Positions 15,401 through 27,300 of a stretch of DNA of 64,000 bases are shown here, in pieces; the stretch's first letter is position 1, and each line of letters starts with the position of its first letter. The position numbers were made by a program, and so were the translations under genes. The notes beneath the pieces were generated by a model, which saw only the letters and a list, made by a program, of their open reading frames with translations, did not search any database and was not told where the DNA came from. Origin of the DNA: Panaeolus papilionaceus (lineage: Eukaryota > Basidiomycota > Agaricomycetes > Agaricales); NCBI GenBank assembly GCA_015501605.1, contig JADNRZ010000004.1, positions 1,240,001 through 1,304,000 on the forward strand, written 5' to 3'.

Positions 15401-17259
15401 TGAGTTTGAGACTCAGAGGCGCGAGGCGGGGTATTTTTGTTCTGAGTCGTCTTACAAACCGTGTCATACTTACACATCGTACCACTAATACTTAGTATTC
15501 ACACTTTTACTAACTACTTACTTACCGATCCCCAACCTGCATAATCATTGTACATTACAATCAGCAATTTCAAATAAAAATATATCTCAATTTCAAATTC
15601 CACTCGTTGTCATAGCCCCTATCTCCACACTACAGTGGGGTAAGCTGTAACTAAGCTTTACTGACATAACCGCTATCCCCACATTACTTACGACAAGTCA
15701 AACACAAGTTTTCATACAACGCACCGCAGCACGACGCTATCTAATCTCTCCCCGCAGTCCTACTTAAGTACCTTTAACATTTACCTGACCCAAGTCATTT
15801 TAATCGATTATTCTCTCCATCAACTTATCCGATATCCCACAAAAATAAATCATCATCATCAAAAACTCGTATTCATTCTTTCATCCTTCTTCTCGTCAAC
15901 TAACTACTCAAAACGTAACTAACTAACTAAAAAACATATATCATGGCATGGCATGAAACATGAAGAGAAAATCAAATCAGAGTTACAAACTCTTTTCTTT
16001 TCAACCATAAGGCGGAATGGGGAAGGGGATAGATGGGGACGGGGAAAGGAGGGGATGAGGGAGGTCGTATCGTCATGAACAAATAAACTATAAAAATCAT
16101 CGTAATCGTGAAGTGAAGCGTAATGAGGAATGTAGATGCGTATGCGTATGCTTTGCGTGTGGAATGGATGCGTGAAAAAAAAGTTGTGTAGAAAATTGTT
16201 CATGATGCGAATCGTGGTAATGGTACATAGAGTGGAGTGCGTAGAACAGACATTGTATGAGGGGAGAAAATAGAGGATAAGAGAATAATTAAAAAGAAAA
16301 GGGGCATCAACCCAATTGTAACCAGCAATCTCCAAAGTTTCCCCGCGGCAAGGTACATCGACCATAATACAATAAATGGTCAAACCACGGAGAAACATCG
16401 TCCTGCCTTGCATTTCCCCAGACAGGCGCATCTATCGCATCCGCAGACCGAGCGGCGAAAACGTGGCGTGGGCAGGAAACCAAGCGAGGTGTAGGTTGAA
16501 TTACAGTTTACACTTGGCTTTGGATGGATGCGGAACGGGGCTGGATGTGGGGTTGTAGGTGGGTTAGATGAGATGAGATGAGATTGATAACTGGATGGAT
16601 GGGTACGCCGAGGGGGCGCGGAATGCGGAGGGAGTAGGTGAGAGTGAGAGTGAGATAGGGGGAATGGCCATGGAATCGAATAAGATCGCGGACAAGTGAA
16701 GTGAATGAAGGGGCGAATTGAGTGTGAAGGGGTGAATGAATGAAGAAAGGGAAGGAAAAGAATTGAATAATAAATCAATTGAATTCGTGTTTCCGAGGGT
16801 AGTATGAAAATGTGTAAAAAATTGCGATTGGATTGCGATTGATCATGATAGATTGCTCGAGAAAGAAAGAAGAAAAAATGCGATGTGTAGGAAAACAAAA
16901 AAACAAATTGCAGTGTATGCGTCGAAAACTTTGAAAGCATGTCAACGATGAGATGAAATGAAAGAAAAGAAAAGGGGACTAGTAATACATCAACTTGTTC
17001 GATTGAAAACCAAAAGAAAAGAAAAAGAAACGAAAAAAGTGAAATCGATATCGATAAAAAGCCGAAAGGATTGTTCCCTATGTGAGCTTTCTCACTGAGA
17101 AAAGCAAAAGAAAAGATGATGGATGAATGGGATAGATGTGTGATAGTGATAGATGAGATGGATAGAATGGACCAGATAGAACGATCATGTCCTCAAACCA
17201 AAAAAGAAAAAAGAAAAGAAAAGAAAAAGAATAAAATAAAATGGCCAATGACGTCAAAA
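12481..17259. other. gene-poor stretch with pyrimidine- and purine-rich blocks
   Basis: No gene is supported. From about 13.7 to 15.5 kb the plus strand is rich in C and T. From about 15.9 to 17.25 kb it turns strongly purine-rich, directly downstream of the minus-strand gene that ends at 17260. Open frames in this second block (for example minus 15919-16431 and 16380-16940) encode only hydrophobic, Ser/His/Phe-rich low-complexity sequence, as expected from translating a polypyrimidine strand. The block may be the long 3' UTR of the 17260 gene. Confidence 0.45.
13749..13776. repeat. short CTTGT tandem repeat
   Basis: About three perfect CTTGT units run into further T/C-rich sequence (TTTGTCTTTTTCTCC). 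This is a small microsatellite in non-coding DNA and was seen directly. Confidence 0.7.
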
Positions 17260-18579
17260 TCACCGCAGTGAGTTGACTCGTCTGCTGATCCTCCTCTGCG
17301 CACGGAATAGGGAGAACCTCAAGCTGAGAGAGAATGCTGCCCACTGTCGCCTCAGACTCTGGCCACACGTAGGCACGTACTCTTCGCGCTCTTTGCGTTG
17401 TCTCCTCTCTTCCTCGTCCTCGTCCTCCTCTTCATGGTTCACCGACGTCTTTTCCTCGGCAATGGGCAAAGGACGCGACGGGGTGCGCGGGGAACTGTAG
17501 GTAAGATCCACAGACGCGCGATAAACCATCGGGACATGTTGATGATATTCCTCCTCCTCCTTCTCTTTTTCCTTTTCCTTCTCCTTGTCGCCTCTCGACA
17601 ACCTCCTGATCTTCTTCATCACGCATCCTCTCTCCTTCTCCTCAACTTCTCCGTCGCTCTCCTCCTCCTTCTGCACCTTCGAACCTCTCCACAGTCTTCC
17701 TAGGACACCCTTGTCGCTCTCCCAGCTGGTAGGCAAAGTACTCGTCGTCGTCGCGGGTGAGTGTCCCGCAAAGGATGAGTAGTACGCGTTGCCTGCGCTC
17801 CCTGAGGACGTCGTCGTGGTGCTGAAGCTTCCATCGCGCTTCCTTCCACACCCAAGCGTAGGCGAATTCCTCATCGACATCGTCGTACTCTGTCCTCTCT
17901 CATACGCTGCACTGCTATACCCTGTACTCGACACATAGGGCCCAGGCGAACTCCTCCTTCTCCTTCTATGCGCAGCAGCGCCTCCAGCCTTGTACCTCGC
18001 GCCATTCTGAGGATGCGCGCCATTGTTCAAGAAAAACGGTTCTGAATCATCCTCTTCATCCTCATCACCCACAGCTTCCTCGTCGTCCTCTCCCAAAATA
18101 GCCTCGTCGTCCTCACTCCACCACGCAGGTCGCCTGTCGTTGCCATACATGCCCCCGCTCGAGTTGCGGTTGGACCGGGCACCGCGACGACGCGTAGGGG
18201 TGATGGGGAAGTGGCGGTAGTCGGGGTCGTGAGCCTCGCCGTTGGTGTCGATGAAGACGGACACGTGAGATGGGCTGCTGTGGCGGTGGCTTGGGTGTGA
18301 GGGGTGAGCGCGGGATGAGGAGGGAAGGTAGGCGGGGTCGAGGAGACGGGACATGTCCACTGACTTTGGACGGGGATTCGAGTGTATTGAGGCGGGGCGG
18401 TGGTGGTGGGTGGGTTGTGTCTTTGACTTTGATTTGGATTTAGAGGGAGAGGGGGTGAATGAGGAAGAGGAAGACGCGGGGTAGGAACTCGAAGCGCTGT
18501 GCATGTGGAGAGATGAGTAGTAGTGGTAGTGTGAGGATGTGGCGTCTGTTGTGAATTCGTAGGGCGACGATGATCGCAT
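17260..18579 (-). CDS. conserved low-complexity basidiomycete protein, unknown function
   Basis: A single 439-codon open frame with no need for introns. The N-terminal 60 residues are very rich in Ser, Tyr and His, followed by Ser-Lys and His-Arg stretches. A less biased segment near residues 105-135 (core SVFIDTNGEAHDPDYRHFP) resembles a short motif I associate with uncharacterised basidiomycete proteins. An acidic Glu/Asp stretch lies near 165-185, a basic RRRRR patch near 210, and long Lys-Glu and Glu runs near 335-400. The C-terminus (about 405-439) is basic and amphipathic, with LRRQWAAFSLSLRFSLFRAQ. I see no signal peptide, membrane helix or catalytic motif. The protein is probably largely disordered and intracellular. 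The chosen ATG follows an adenine-rich leader, with a TATA-like element about 115 nt upstream. This is the only confident gene in the first 36 kb. A function cannot be assigned. Confidence 0.7.
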   Translation of the reverse strand: MRSSSPYEFTTDATSSHYHYYSSLHMHSASSSYPASSSSSFTPSPSKSKSKSKTQPTHHHRPASIHSNPRPKSVDMSRLLDPAYLPSSSRAHPSHPSHRHSSPSHVSVFIDTNGEAHDPDYRHFPITPTRRRGARSNRNSSGGMYGNDRRPAWWSEDDEAILGEDDEEAVGDEDEEDDSEPFFLNNGAHPQNGARYKAGGAAAHRRRRRSSPGPYVSSTGYSSAAYERGQSTTMSMRNSPTLGCGRKRDGSFSTTTTSSGSAGNAYYSSFAGHSPATTTSTLPTSWESDKGVLGRLWRGSKVQKEEESDGEVEEKERGCVMKKIRRLSRGDKEKEKEKEKEEEEYHQHVPMVYRASVDLTYSSPRTPSRPLPIAEEKTSVNHEEEDEDEEERRQRKEREEYVPTCGQSLRRQWAAFSLSLRFSLFRAQRRISRRVNSLR

Positions 18580-18696
18580 TGTGTTGTGAGATGTCTTGAT
18601 TTTTATTTTCAGACTTTTTGTTTGATGTGGCTCTCGACTATTTATGTCTGAGAGATGGGGGAATAGATGAATTTGAAAAAAGAAAAAAAATGTGGG

Positions 18697-18706
18697 GGAT
18701 TTATAA
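18697..18706 (-). promoter_or_regulatory. TATA-like element of the 17260-18579 gene
   Basis: Read on the minus strand, this is TATTATAAAT, about 120 nt upstream of the ATG. Between it and the start the leader is T/C-rich and then A-rich, which fits a fungal transcription start region. Assignment rests on sequence and distance only. Confidence 0.35.
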
Positions 18707-18895
18707 TAAAAGAGGGAGGAGTAAATGACTCGACTCTACTTCTTTTAATTGCTTCGTCAACTAGTTGCTGTGCGTCCGGTAAAGCCGGCTAGAGCGGAAA
18801 GCCTCTCCAAGAAACTGAAAATTCCCCGAGTGGAGAACGGGGAATGAGGAGAGAAGTGAAAGACCGAGTGGAGGGGAGGGGAAGACGGGGAAAGC

Positions 18896-18916
18896 AAGCA
18901 GCAGCAGCAGCAGCAG
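18896..18916. repeat. short GCA trinucleotide repeat
   Basis: About six GCA units occur in non-coding DNA upstream of the 17260-18579 gene. They are not within a supported reading frame, so no glutamine tract should be inferred. Confidence 0.7.
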
Positions 18917-21900
18917 AAATCAGCAGGCTGATAAAGTAGTGGGTGGGTGGGCAGGGGTAAACAGCCGGTTATATACAGAGACAGGAAAAAAAAGACCAAC
19001 CGGGCTTTCTTTGCCTCGTTGGCTTGATGATTTATGATTACTACTGTCTTTCCCGAATGGGCCTCTTTGCCAATCCATGAACAGATGAGATCGGGAAACA
19101 GAGAGAAAGGAAAGGAAAGGAAACCAACCACCACACACCACCCGTGTTATTACTTCGACCGATCCCATGATTGTGAATCGGTGACGAGTCGAACTTGGTT
19201 GGTGCGGTTTGGTGCCACGTTGCATGTATGAACTGGTTTGTAAGTAAGCTGACTCGGTTTGATTGGATCAGTTGACCCGCTGTTCGTCGTTTACTCGGAA
19301 TAATGCCATTCCATCCGTCCATCCATCGTTCTTATCGTTTGCCTTGCTTTCAGTTAGTGTTGTCAGAGGGCTTTTGAGCGCTCGGCGGTCCGGTGTTATC
19401 ACCTTGTCCATGACCTACATATAGATGGATGGCGTGCATTATCGATAATTCCGTCAATGTTGGCTTCCTCTCGTGTACATAGTGCGTGCAGTCACTCGAC
19501 CTCAACGTCGTGCTATGATATCATTATGCCTCTTCTACCGAGTCTTGACCGAATGCACATGGATGGAGAGAAGAGTGGATAAGACTTTTCGATTCGGAAT
19601 ACTCTTGAGATGATACCACGCAGTGCTCACATATATCTTTAAGTGACACGTCTTGAGATGAGCGTCCGGTGAGGCGTTGTCTCCGTCGACCGAACACTGC
19701 GTCTGCTCTATCATGACGGATAGGTGCGATGTTTTATTTTGTTATTTCGAGTTCGCTGTGTGCAGTCCTTCCAATCCTTCTACATATAATCTATGCCTAC
19801 TGCAACCTCATAGATTAGATACCCGAAATGAACAATCAAACGAACCACTCGCGAAACCGAAGCTACGTATGACATATCCTATGACATACACTCCCCAGCA
19901 TCTGCACAATTAAATCAGCCAGTCCGTCAATCACACTCAGAGCATAGCCGTTCACCTTACGCGTTCGGCTCAAATCGGATTCGTATATGTTGTTGATTCC
20001 ATGGAGGCGTTGTGTGAATTTCAAGTTGAGCTTCAGCCGTCTTTCAAAATGAAGAGGAGCTTTGTGCCGGATTGCCACGCACACACATATCCTAATGAAA
20101 GACTGTGAAAGAGGATGCGTCGCGGGAGCACTGCACTGGAACGTGATTATGCCCACACACGATAACCCTGGGCCTTTCTTCTTGAGCCCTTTCTTTTGCA
20201 AGGCTTTTCAGCCCTTTGAATTAAACTAAAAGGGCTGCGTGGGGTCCTCATCTCTTTGAAGTATTTATCCCTTTTATTTCATACACATTTCTTTCACTTT
20301 TTAGTTTTCATCGTACTTTTCACATTACGCTTCCCGCCCTTTCGCTTCCTCGTGACCCGTTATCCCTCCCTCCCTTTCGTCCACCCCTTTCAGTGCACCA
20401 GCCCATTCAACGCTGACAACGCACCACGCGACACCTCTCCCTCTTTATCCTTTCAAATTAACGTTCTCACCTACTCTTTCACTCAAACACACCACGACGC
20501 GTCAGTCCAATTTACATCAATAACTCGACTCCCTTGTGGCACCCGCTTATCCCTGCACCTATTCTAGGATCACTGGCATCGCTTTGACGATTCGGATTCC
20601 GTCTCCCAGCCGCAGTACTTTGTTTGACTTGGGCTTCCCTTTTTCTTTGCACTTCCCTTTAACTGCAAATTTCCTTTCTGGTTTATGGACTGACGAGCTG
20701 CCGACCTATTTCAGGTTTTTTTATTTCAGTTCTAATTTTAATGCTCTAAGCGCTTTAATATCTACATCATTTCGATGATGCAATGTCTACCCGGTATTGC
20801 AATTGTCGGTACTTGATGCATCGAACTCTGCTTTAAGCGGAAGCCCGTACATGCCAGAGGTTTCAGATATTCTGAATGGTGGGAGGCCAGACGTTCGACG
20901 TCGTTTCTAGCTATTCATTGCCTCGTATTTCGACTTGGTTCACCTCCAGCCTACGTCGCGAACCAGCTTCTGTGCCCTGGAAACCTCAAAGCGCTAAGCA
21001 CGGCAATCGTTAGACGGCAACCCGCCATCTTTCAGCTAGCATCCTGTCATTATCGCTCAGTTCGAACTCGACTCCTCAGCTCTTTTTGTTCCTATTTTTA
21101 AGTCTATTGATTCTTGAGTAGTTTACCGTAGGAAGAGGGTACGTATGCTGCTCTGGTTGTGGTTCAATCGATGTCCTTTAATTTGATTTTCTTTGACGAT
21201 ACCAGATTGGTCGACGTGAATTAATTTGGGACGAGTGTTATGAGCTTGAGGTTGAACATACGTACATCTATCTATTCAGCGTAAGGGTAGGCGCTCAGTT
21301 AGGAAATGAAAACCAAAAAGCCAATGTCCCGCTCTCTCTCGAATCGCTTCCATACCCCAATTGGACTTTGATAGCTGCCCTTGAAGATACCCGTATTGTA
21401 AATACACCAACACCCACCTCCCTCTCCAGCCTGAATTGGGCATACGACGCATACGCCGTTATTTGGACTTCTTCGTACGCGTTCGTTTATCTATAAAATG
21501 TGGACTTACCCCGCTCTAACGCAGCGCGTATCAGAAAATGCATCACGACCCCGCTTTGTATGTATGCCCCAAAGCGAAGCGAAATAAAGGGGTATGGGCA
21601 TGAAGGGCATCGCGGGGGCCTGAAGCGTAGGCGAGACGTCGTTAAGTTAGGCGCGCTAGGTTAGCCGCTGGAGGCGATGAGAATGGGGAATAGTGGCACC
21701 AATTTCGAATTGTAGATGTGTGCGCGGGGAGGCGAGGTGAGGCTGGGTTCGGGGGCGGGGTGCGCTGGGAGTGACATTTCAGTGTCAAGGCAACGTGAAT
21801 CGAGGGTCAAAATCCCTGGTTTCTGGAATCAGAGTGGCAAGTGGCATTCGCCCCTGTTGCTAGTTATAAAAGTAGCTCCGAGTCCGTGTCTCAATTTCAA

Positions 21901-24327
21901 GACTTGAAATGAGAGATTTAGCCTTGAGCGCTTGAACTTTAGGGTCGCAGGATCAAGGATATTAATTGTATAAATCTAGTGCAATACAGCCTCCAAAGTA
22001 GTTTTGTAACTCGGAAGCACGCACGCAGTGCATGCCGTCGGTCTCGACCCCTATGCGTGTGCATGCGGAGCGACGCGTTCCAAGCGACGCAGTTGTTGAC
22101 CCGAGGAGGCGGGGCGGGAGGGCGCCTGTTGATACCCCGCATTTGAATCTATTATCTGATATCCATACTTGAATTCAATTTCGAATGGTGTGAAGGCTTG
22201 GATGATGGTGTCCCTATGCCCTCGGTCTTAAAACGAACAGGTTGTATGTAGTTCGAATCGAGTGCGAGTTGTGGTGGTTCATAAACTTGAACTGGTCTAC
22301 TTACGATGTGAGTCTACCATTTCACCATATGCACATTGGTATGTCAATGTCCATAATATCTGATACCGGCTACCTATTTCGATATTAAACATATCATACA
22401 AACCCTGGTATTAATTAGTTGGAATCCGAATAAGAGCCAAGAGCACTTTAACATTTAACCTATGGCCAATGCCGTGCTAGCTAATGTGCTCCCCTCACTT
22501 CCAGCATCCAGTAGATCCAATCACAAACAAGCCTACGTCTTTAATTACACTCCCACATAAACCTGGCATTCGATCTCAATACAGCGGCGGAGGTGGTGGA
22601 GGACCCTTATAATTGCTTGCTAGTGGGGGATCATTGTCATGATATCATGCGTCGTTGTTGACACTTTGGATTTTGAACTCCAACCTCAGTTTCGCGGGGA
22701 TCCCGGATGATCAGGTTGTATCAGAAAAAAAGATGTTCTGGCGAATCAACTGAGCAGAATCTTGAGAACCAGTCCTACGACCCTGATCGCCACTCGACCC
22801 TTCCGGCCCGTATCCGCTGATCTTGGATTTCTCGATGCTCAGCATTGACTCACACTCTCCCCCTCGGCCTTGGAAATTTCAGCTCAACAAACCCTGTACA
22901 GTTGTTTCTCCAGTTCCGTGTTCTCATGGCATATAAGTGCCTTGAATTAAAAATTGTCATGGGTACGATCACCCTCTCCAAGGTTGTATCTCTCTTAATG
23001 CAGTATAATTATTTTAGAGGTCCGGACACTCGCGATTTCATAACACGGAAAGAACCACTTCATTTCGTTTCGCTCGTTCTGTTGTTGGCATGGCTCATTC
23101 AGAAACAAGCGGACAAACAGACTTAAAGGCTGCTTATTCATTTAAACAGTACCGAAGGCACGCGACTCGCTGAGTTGCCCAGTCATGCACATGGCGTTGC
23201 ATTGGTAGTCACTGCCTGCGGCTCGGGTGGCACTATTGGAATTCTATTACTTAGCGATGTATGTATGGCAGTGACACCTTTCTAGTACATACACCCCGAT
23301 ATCTGGAATTGACACTCATCCCGGTTCCCGTGTTACCTGCGTGTACCGCACTTCTAATGAATTTCTCAACTTGATTCGCAACCTCGCCGGCAACTTGGTG
23401 CAGTGAGAATGCGTACCGCTGCGCTGCTGGTCTCATTGCATTTTAGTATATTATCCTATTATAACACTGCTCGCACTGGTTATGTACTCCATGTGTGGGA
23501 TTTTTGAATAGTTAGAGATGCATGATATGATAGGTAATGAATTCAGTGAGAATCCTTACTCTTCCCATCGTGTTCGCTTTACTGCACGCTGTGTCATTGC
23601 GAACTTGACTTGTGGACGCGCAGTTTTTCATATGCTTGTAACTAGGCATTTCGGGTGGTTACGGTGCGTTGGGAAATGCGGGATGTGGGGGAATGCTGGG
23701 TAATGTCGAACAGTGAATCGAATCGAGTCGAGTGGTTGTGGATTGATTCGAGGGGAGCATGTGGCTGTGTTCTGCCGACTCTCGAAGCTACTGGTATTCT
23801 CTTCGCACTGCCTCGAGGGCTTCTGAATTTCACAAAACGACATTTCAAAAAGTCTCTGAAGTCTGATTATGACTAAAACCTTGTTCATCTCTCAATATCG
23901 TGACTCTGACTCGAGCCAACAGGCCAGCACTGTGCGCTCAGGGCATGACCCGCTCACACCAGCTCGCGCCCACTTACCCACCTTCATGTATCTCACGGTT
24001 TATCAATCTCCTCCTTGAAAATCAAATCGTTTTACAAAACTCGGTGATGACGCTCTTAAGAACATATTAAGTGCGTCGGCGTGGAAGTTATTGACGTTGA
24101 TGATCAGAAAGTAAGCCAACAAGCTTAACGTATTACTTATATACAAGGTGAAGAGAAGAGGACAACGTGCATCGAATCTGATACAGATAATATGAAGCGT
24201 GTTTAAAATTTTATGGGCCATCGGGGCCTGATGGTCTAACGGAGGTTCCTTATATGATATGATAGTGAAATAGGCAAGTAATACAATACACTTAGTAGAG
24301 AAAACACATGGCGCCAAAACATAGGGT

Positions 24328-24345
24328 AAGGTTAACGTTAACCTT
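24328..24345. repeat. perfect 18-bp palindrome
   Basis: AAGGTTAACGTTAACCTT equals its own reverse complement and contains two GTTAAC hexamers around a central CG. It lies in non-coding DNA with no gene nearby. It could be a dimeric protein binding site or chance. The flanking bases (T before, G after) do not extend the symmetry. Confidence 0.75.
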
Positions 24346-27300
24346 GGTCATGGACATCGACACGACGATTTAATTTCCTGCCGAAGAGTCGTGTCGAGCC
24401 ATAACCCAAGCCTTCGCTTCGTTTCTTTTTCTACCATTGGGTAAACGTACTAACTGACATATTATGATCATGATAATGACTGCGCTGAGCATAGCTTGCC
24501 TTGATTTGGACGCCGGTGTGAAGCGAGGAGACGAAAAGAAGAAGGCAAAAGGCCCTGAAGAATTCTGGATGCCATGATAGACGTAGACAAGCCATCATCG
24601 TCGATCCCCTTTCATGATCAACCAATAAAGGTTATCAACATTCTTTCAATTTTCAAAAGGTGCGTTTGAGAGCCATGGGCTATCACCACGAGCTACATCA
24701 GATGGAACCTGTATTTTTAATACCGTGTTTTCCGCGTATCGCTGATGACCCTTTATCGTGCCCCCAGCCGCATCTAACCTCCGTCTCCGAAATTATTATC
24801 GTAATCTCATAAGTATCTGGGTCCTTGAGCACCTTATCAGGCCTTATGTACCTTGCGTTTTAGCCCCCGCCTCGAGAAGACCCCGGTCCCGAATTTCGAA
24901 ATTTGATAATTCATTGAACCCTGCAATGCTTTCGACACCACTCAATAGAAAGATAAGACCCTGACCCCTATCCCTATGTTTTCGAAACCTCCATGCGCGC
25001 ATATATGGATGTAGACATCCGCAGTGCCACCATCATGGCGATCGTCGTGGTGTCGCACTCCTTGAGACCCTGACCAACTAGCGAGAACATATACTCTATT
25101 GAGCGTCATGTTTTTCACGGAAATCTCCTATAGGGCCTTAATATTGGACCCTGAATTCAACAGAACAAATGAATGGATGATGTAGACATGATGCATAAGT
25201 GTTGTAACTTCTCACATAATCCACTTGGTAGACTTTAAATACTTATCCAGAGATGCTCACTGCATAATGATGTCTCCGAGACGCTCTATTTACGACACGA
25301 CGCGCTACCGATCATGAATCAACAGACCCTGTTCACTTCCTGACCCTGAGCGAGTTGACTCAATTTGAAAGTATAATCATGATTCACGCTTCAGCTAAGC
25401 GCCATCGTAACTTTAAGTATACGCTTAATCCGTTATAATCCCACAAATCACTATCTTCTCACCACATACCTCATTATCCCTCCGCATGACTGTGTTTCGA
25501 CTCAGCCCAGAGTGATCCTCACCAGTTAGCTGGTTCTAGAGGTTTGGAGTCTAAAATCCTGCATCAAAGCACGATGATCTCTCACCGAATGACATCTATT
25601 CGCCGCTCACAACCCTTGTTCACTGCCTCACTCCCAGCTAGCATCACGAGGCAAGCCCATGCACCTCCAAACCTTTCCATCAGATGTGTCACTTTTGTGC
25701 ATTCACGATCATGAACTTGACCTTGGTGGATAGAATTCGAAGGCAGAACGAATGTTAACGTAGAAGGAAAGTCGCCGAGTGTGTTCATTTATCTATCTAC
25801 GAATCGGTTTCTATTTTTTTGAGAGCACGAGACCATAACTTGAGGATAATGCATTGTCATATTAACGGGGCTATGATGCCGCCTCCGCCGTTGGCCATGC
25901 ATTTATGGCTTTGGGATGGGCTGCTTTGATGCCGGTGATGTTGCGGTTGGTGGAATTGACTATGACTGTTTATTGGGGAGACCGGAGGTGATGGGTGACG
26001 AATTATAACTCGCGATATGCTGCGGGGAATGAGAGTAACAGACGTATGGTTGGTATATTATTAGATGAAAAGATTGGGGGACTAAGACCTGTTGCATAGG
26101 CATGAAAAGTAAGGTTTGGAGGCTTAATTCGTTAAACATTGCACCGATATGAATAACGTTAGCTTTAAAACACTTTCTCTTCACGAAACGACAGACACCA
26201 TGGTCCAACCCGCACGAAAGTGGGGACCCTACCCGAAATTGCGATTTCGTAACTACCTTGTGAACCTCGAGATCATTTCGTAGTTGTATGAGAGGTACGT
26301 AAACGGTACCATACCGCATCGTTGTTTGGTTGACATGACATTGACATTAGCCTGCTGTAGTTTAATATCCCTGAAGATACCGAACAAGATGACTCCGCCC
26401 ATCCACACATTACGTCGGGCGATGACCTCCTTCATTGCGTCTTAGCGAATAGATTGAGCTGCGAAGGAGTACAGGCACCACCTTCCTCATTCCATTTCGT
26501 CAACAATAGTTCTGCAGTGTACTGTGCAGTGCCCCAAATAAATGCGTTGTTAGCTTCACTTCCGTTACTGCGAGTGAAGGATCCTGGGGTGTATACCACA
26601 CAGGTGCCGCTGGGAATCAGCCACAAGATGTACTGTCATACACCATGCTGTTTCGATATGTGAGATGCGAGGCAGCTCAAATGCATTTGCCTGCCATTCA
26701 AACTGGTACTCTTTTTCGCATGCTGCGGTTGATAAGTATCCAGAATGAACTTTATGAAGCGGCTCGGAGGTGGATTCAGTTGAGTGTGGGAGTCAGAGTG
26801 AATGTTACACCAATGAGAGGATAGGAGATAGGTGTTTGGAGGAGAGTGAAGATTGGGGAGGGTGAGGTGGGACTCGTGTTTTCATTGCAGACCGCGGGAT
26901 GTGGCGAGATAAGATTAAAAGATGGAAGCGGTGACGGTCGGCCGATTTGTTGGTCCTCTGCGTAGCTATCTATTCACGCCTCGTGGCGGCATGGTTCACA
27001 AAAAACGTTGTGATATTCCACGGATTGAATTGACTTGTTGCGGCGAATACAACTATGCGTGATGCACCAACGGCATTTCTGAATAAAAACGATTCGAAGC
27101 TGTTGATATTGTTCTAATATTCCATATTCAAGAGTGCCATGTCTTTTATATAATATATTTGGTATAGACAGACACTGTTTATATTGAGCTGCTTGAGGAG
27201 GCTCGAGGCGTGTCAATTGACAAGGAAGCTCGTAACTGAAAACTGGAGCCGTAGAATAATAATGAAATTGAAAACGAGCGTTCTGAACCAGTTGAACCAG

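Noticed and set aside
15919..16940. Two minus-strand open frames of 170 and 186 codons.
   Set aside because: The translations are Phe/Ser/His/Pro-rich low-complexity sequence from a polypyrimidine strand. There is no motif, and they lie directly behind the stop of another minus-strand gene.
24950..25355. Several GACCCTG heptamers close together, perhaps a telomere-like or regulatory repeat.
   Set aside because: The copies are irregularly spaced, and the same word occurs elsewhere in the window (for example near 22,775, 28,078 and 40,637).
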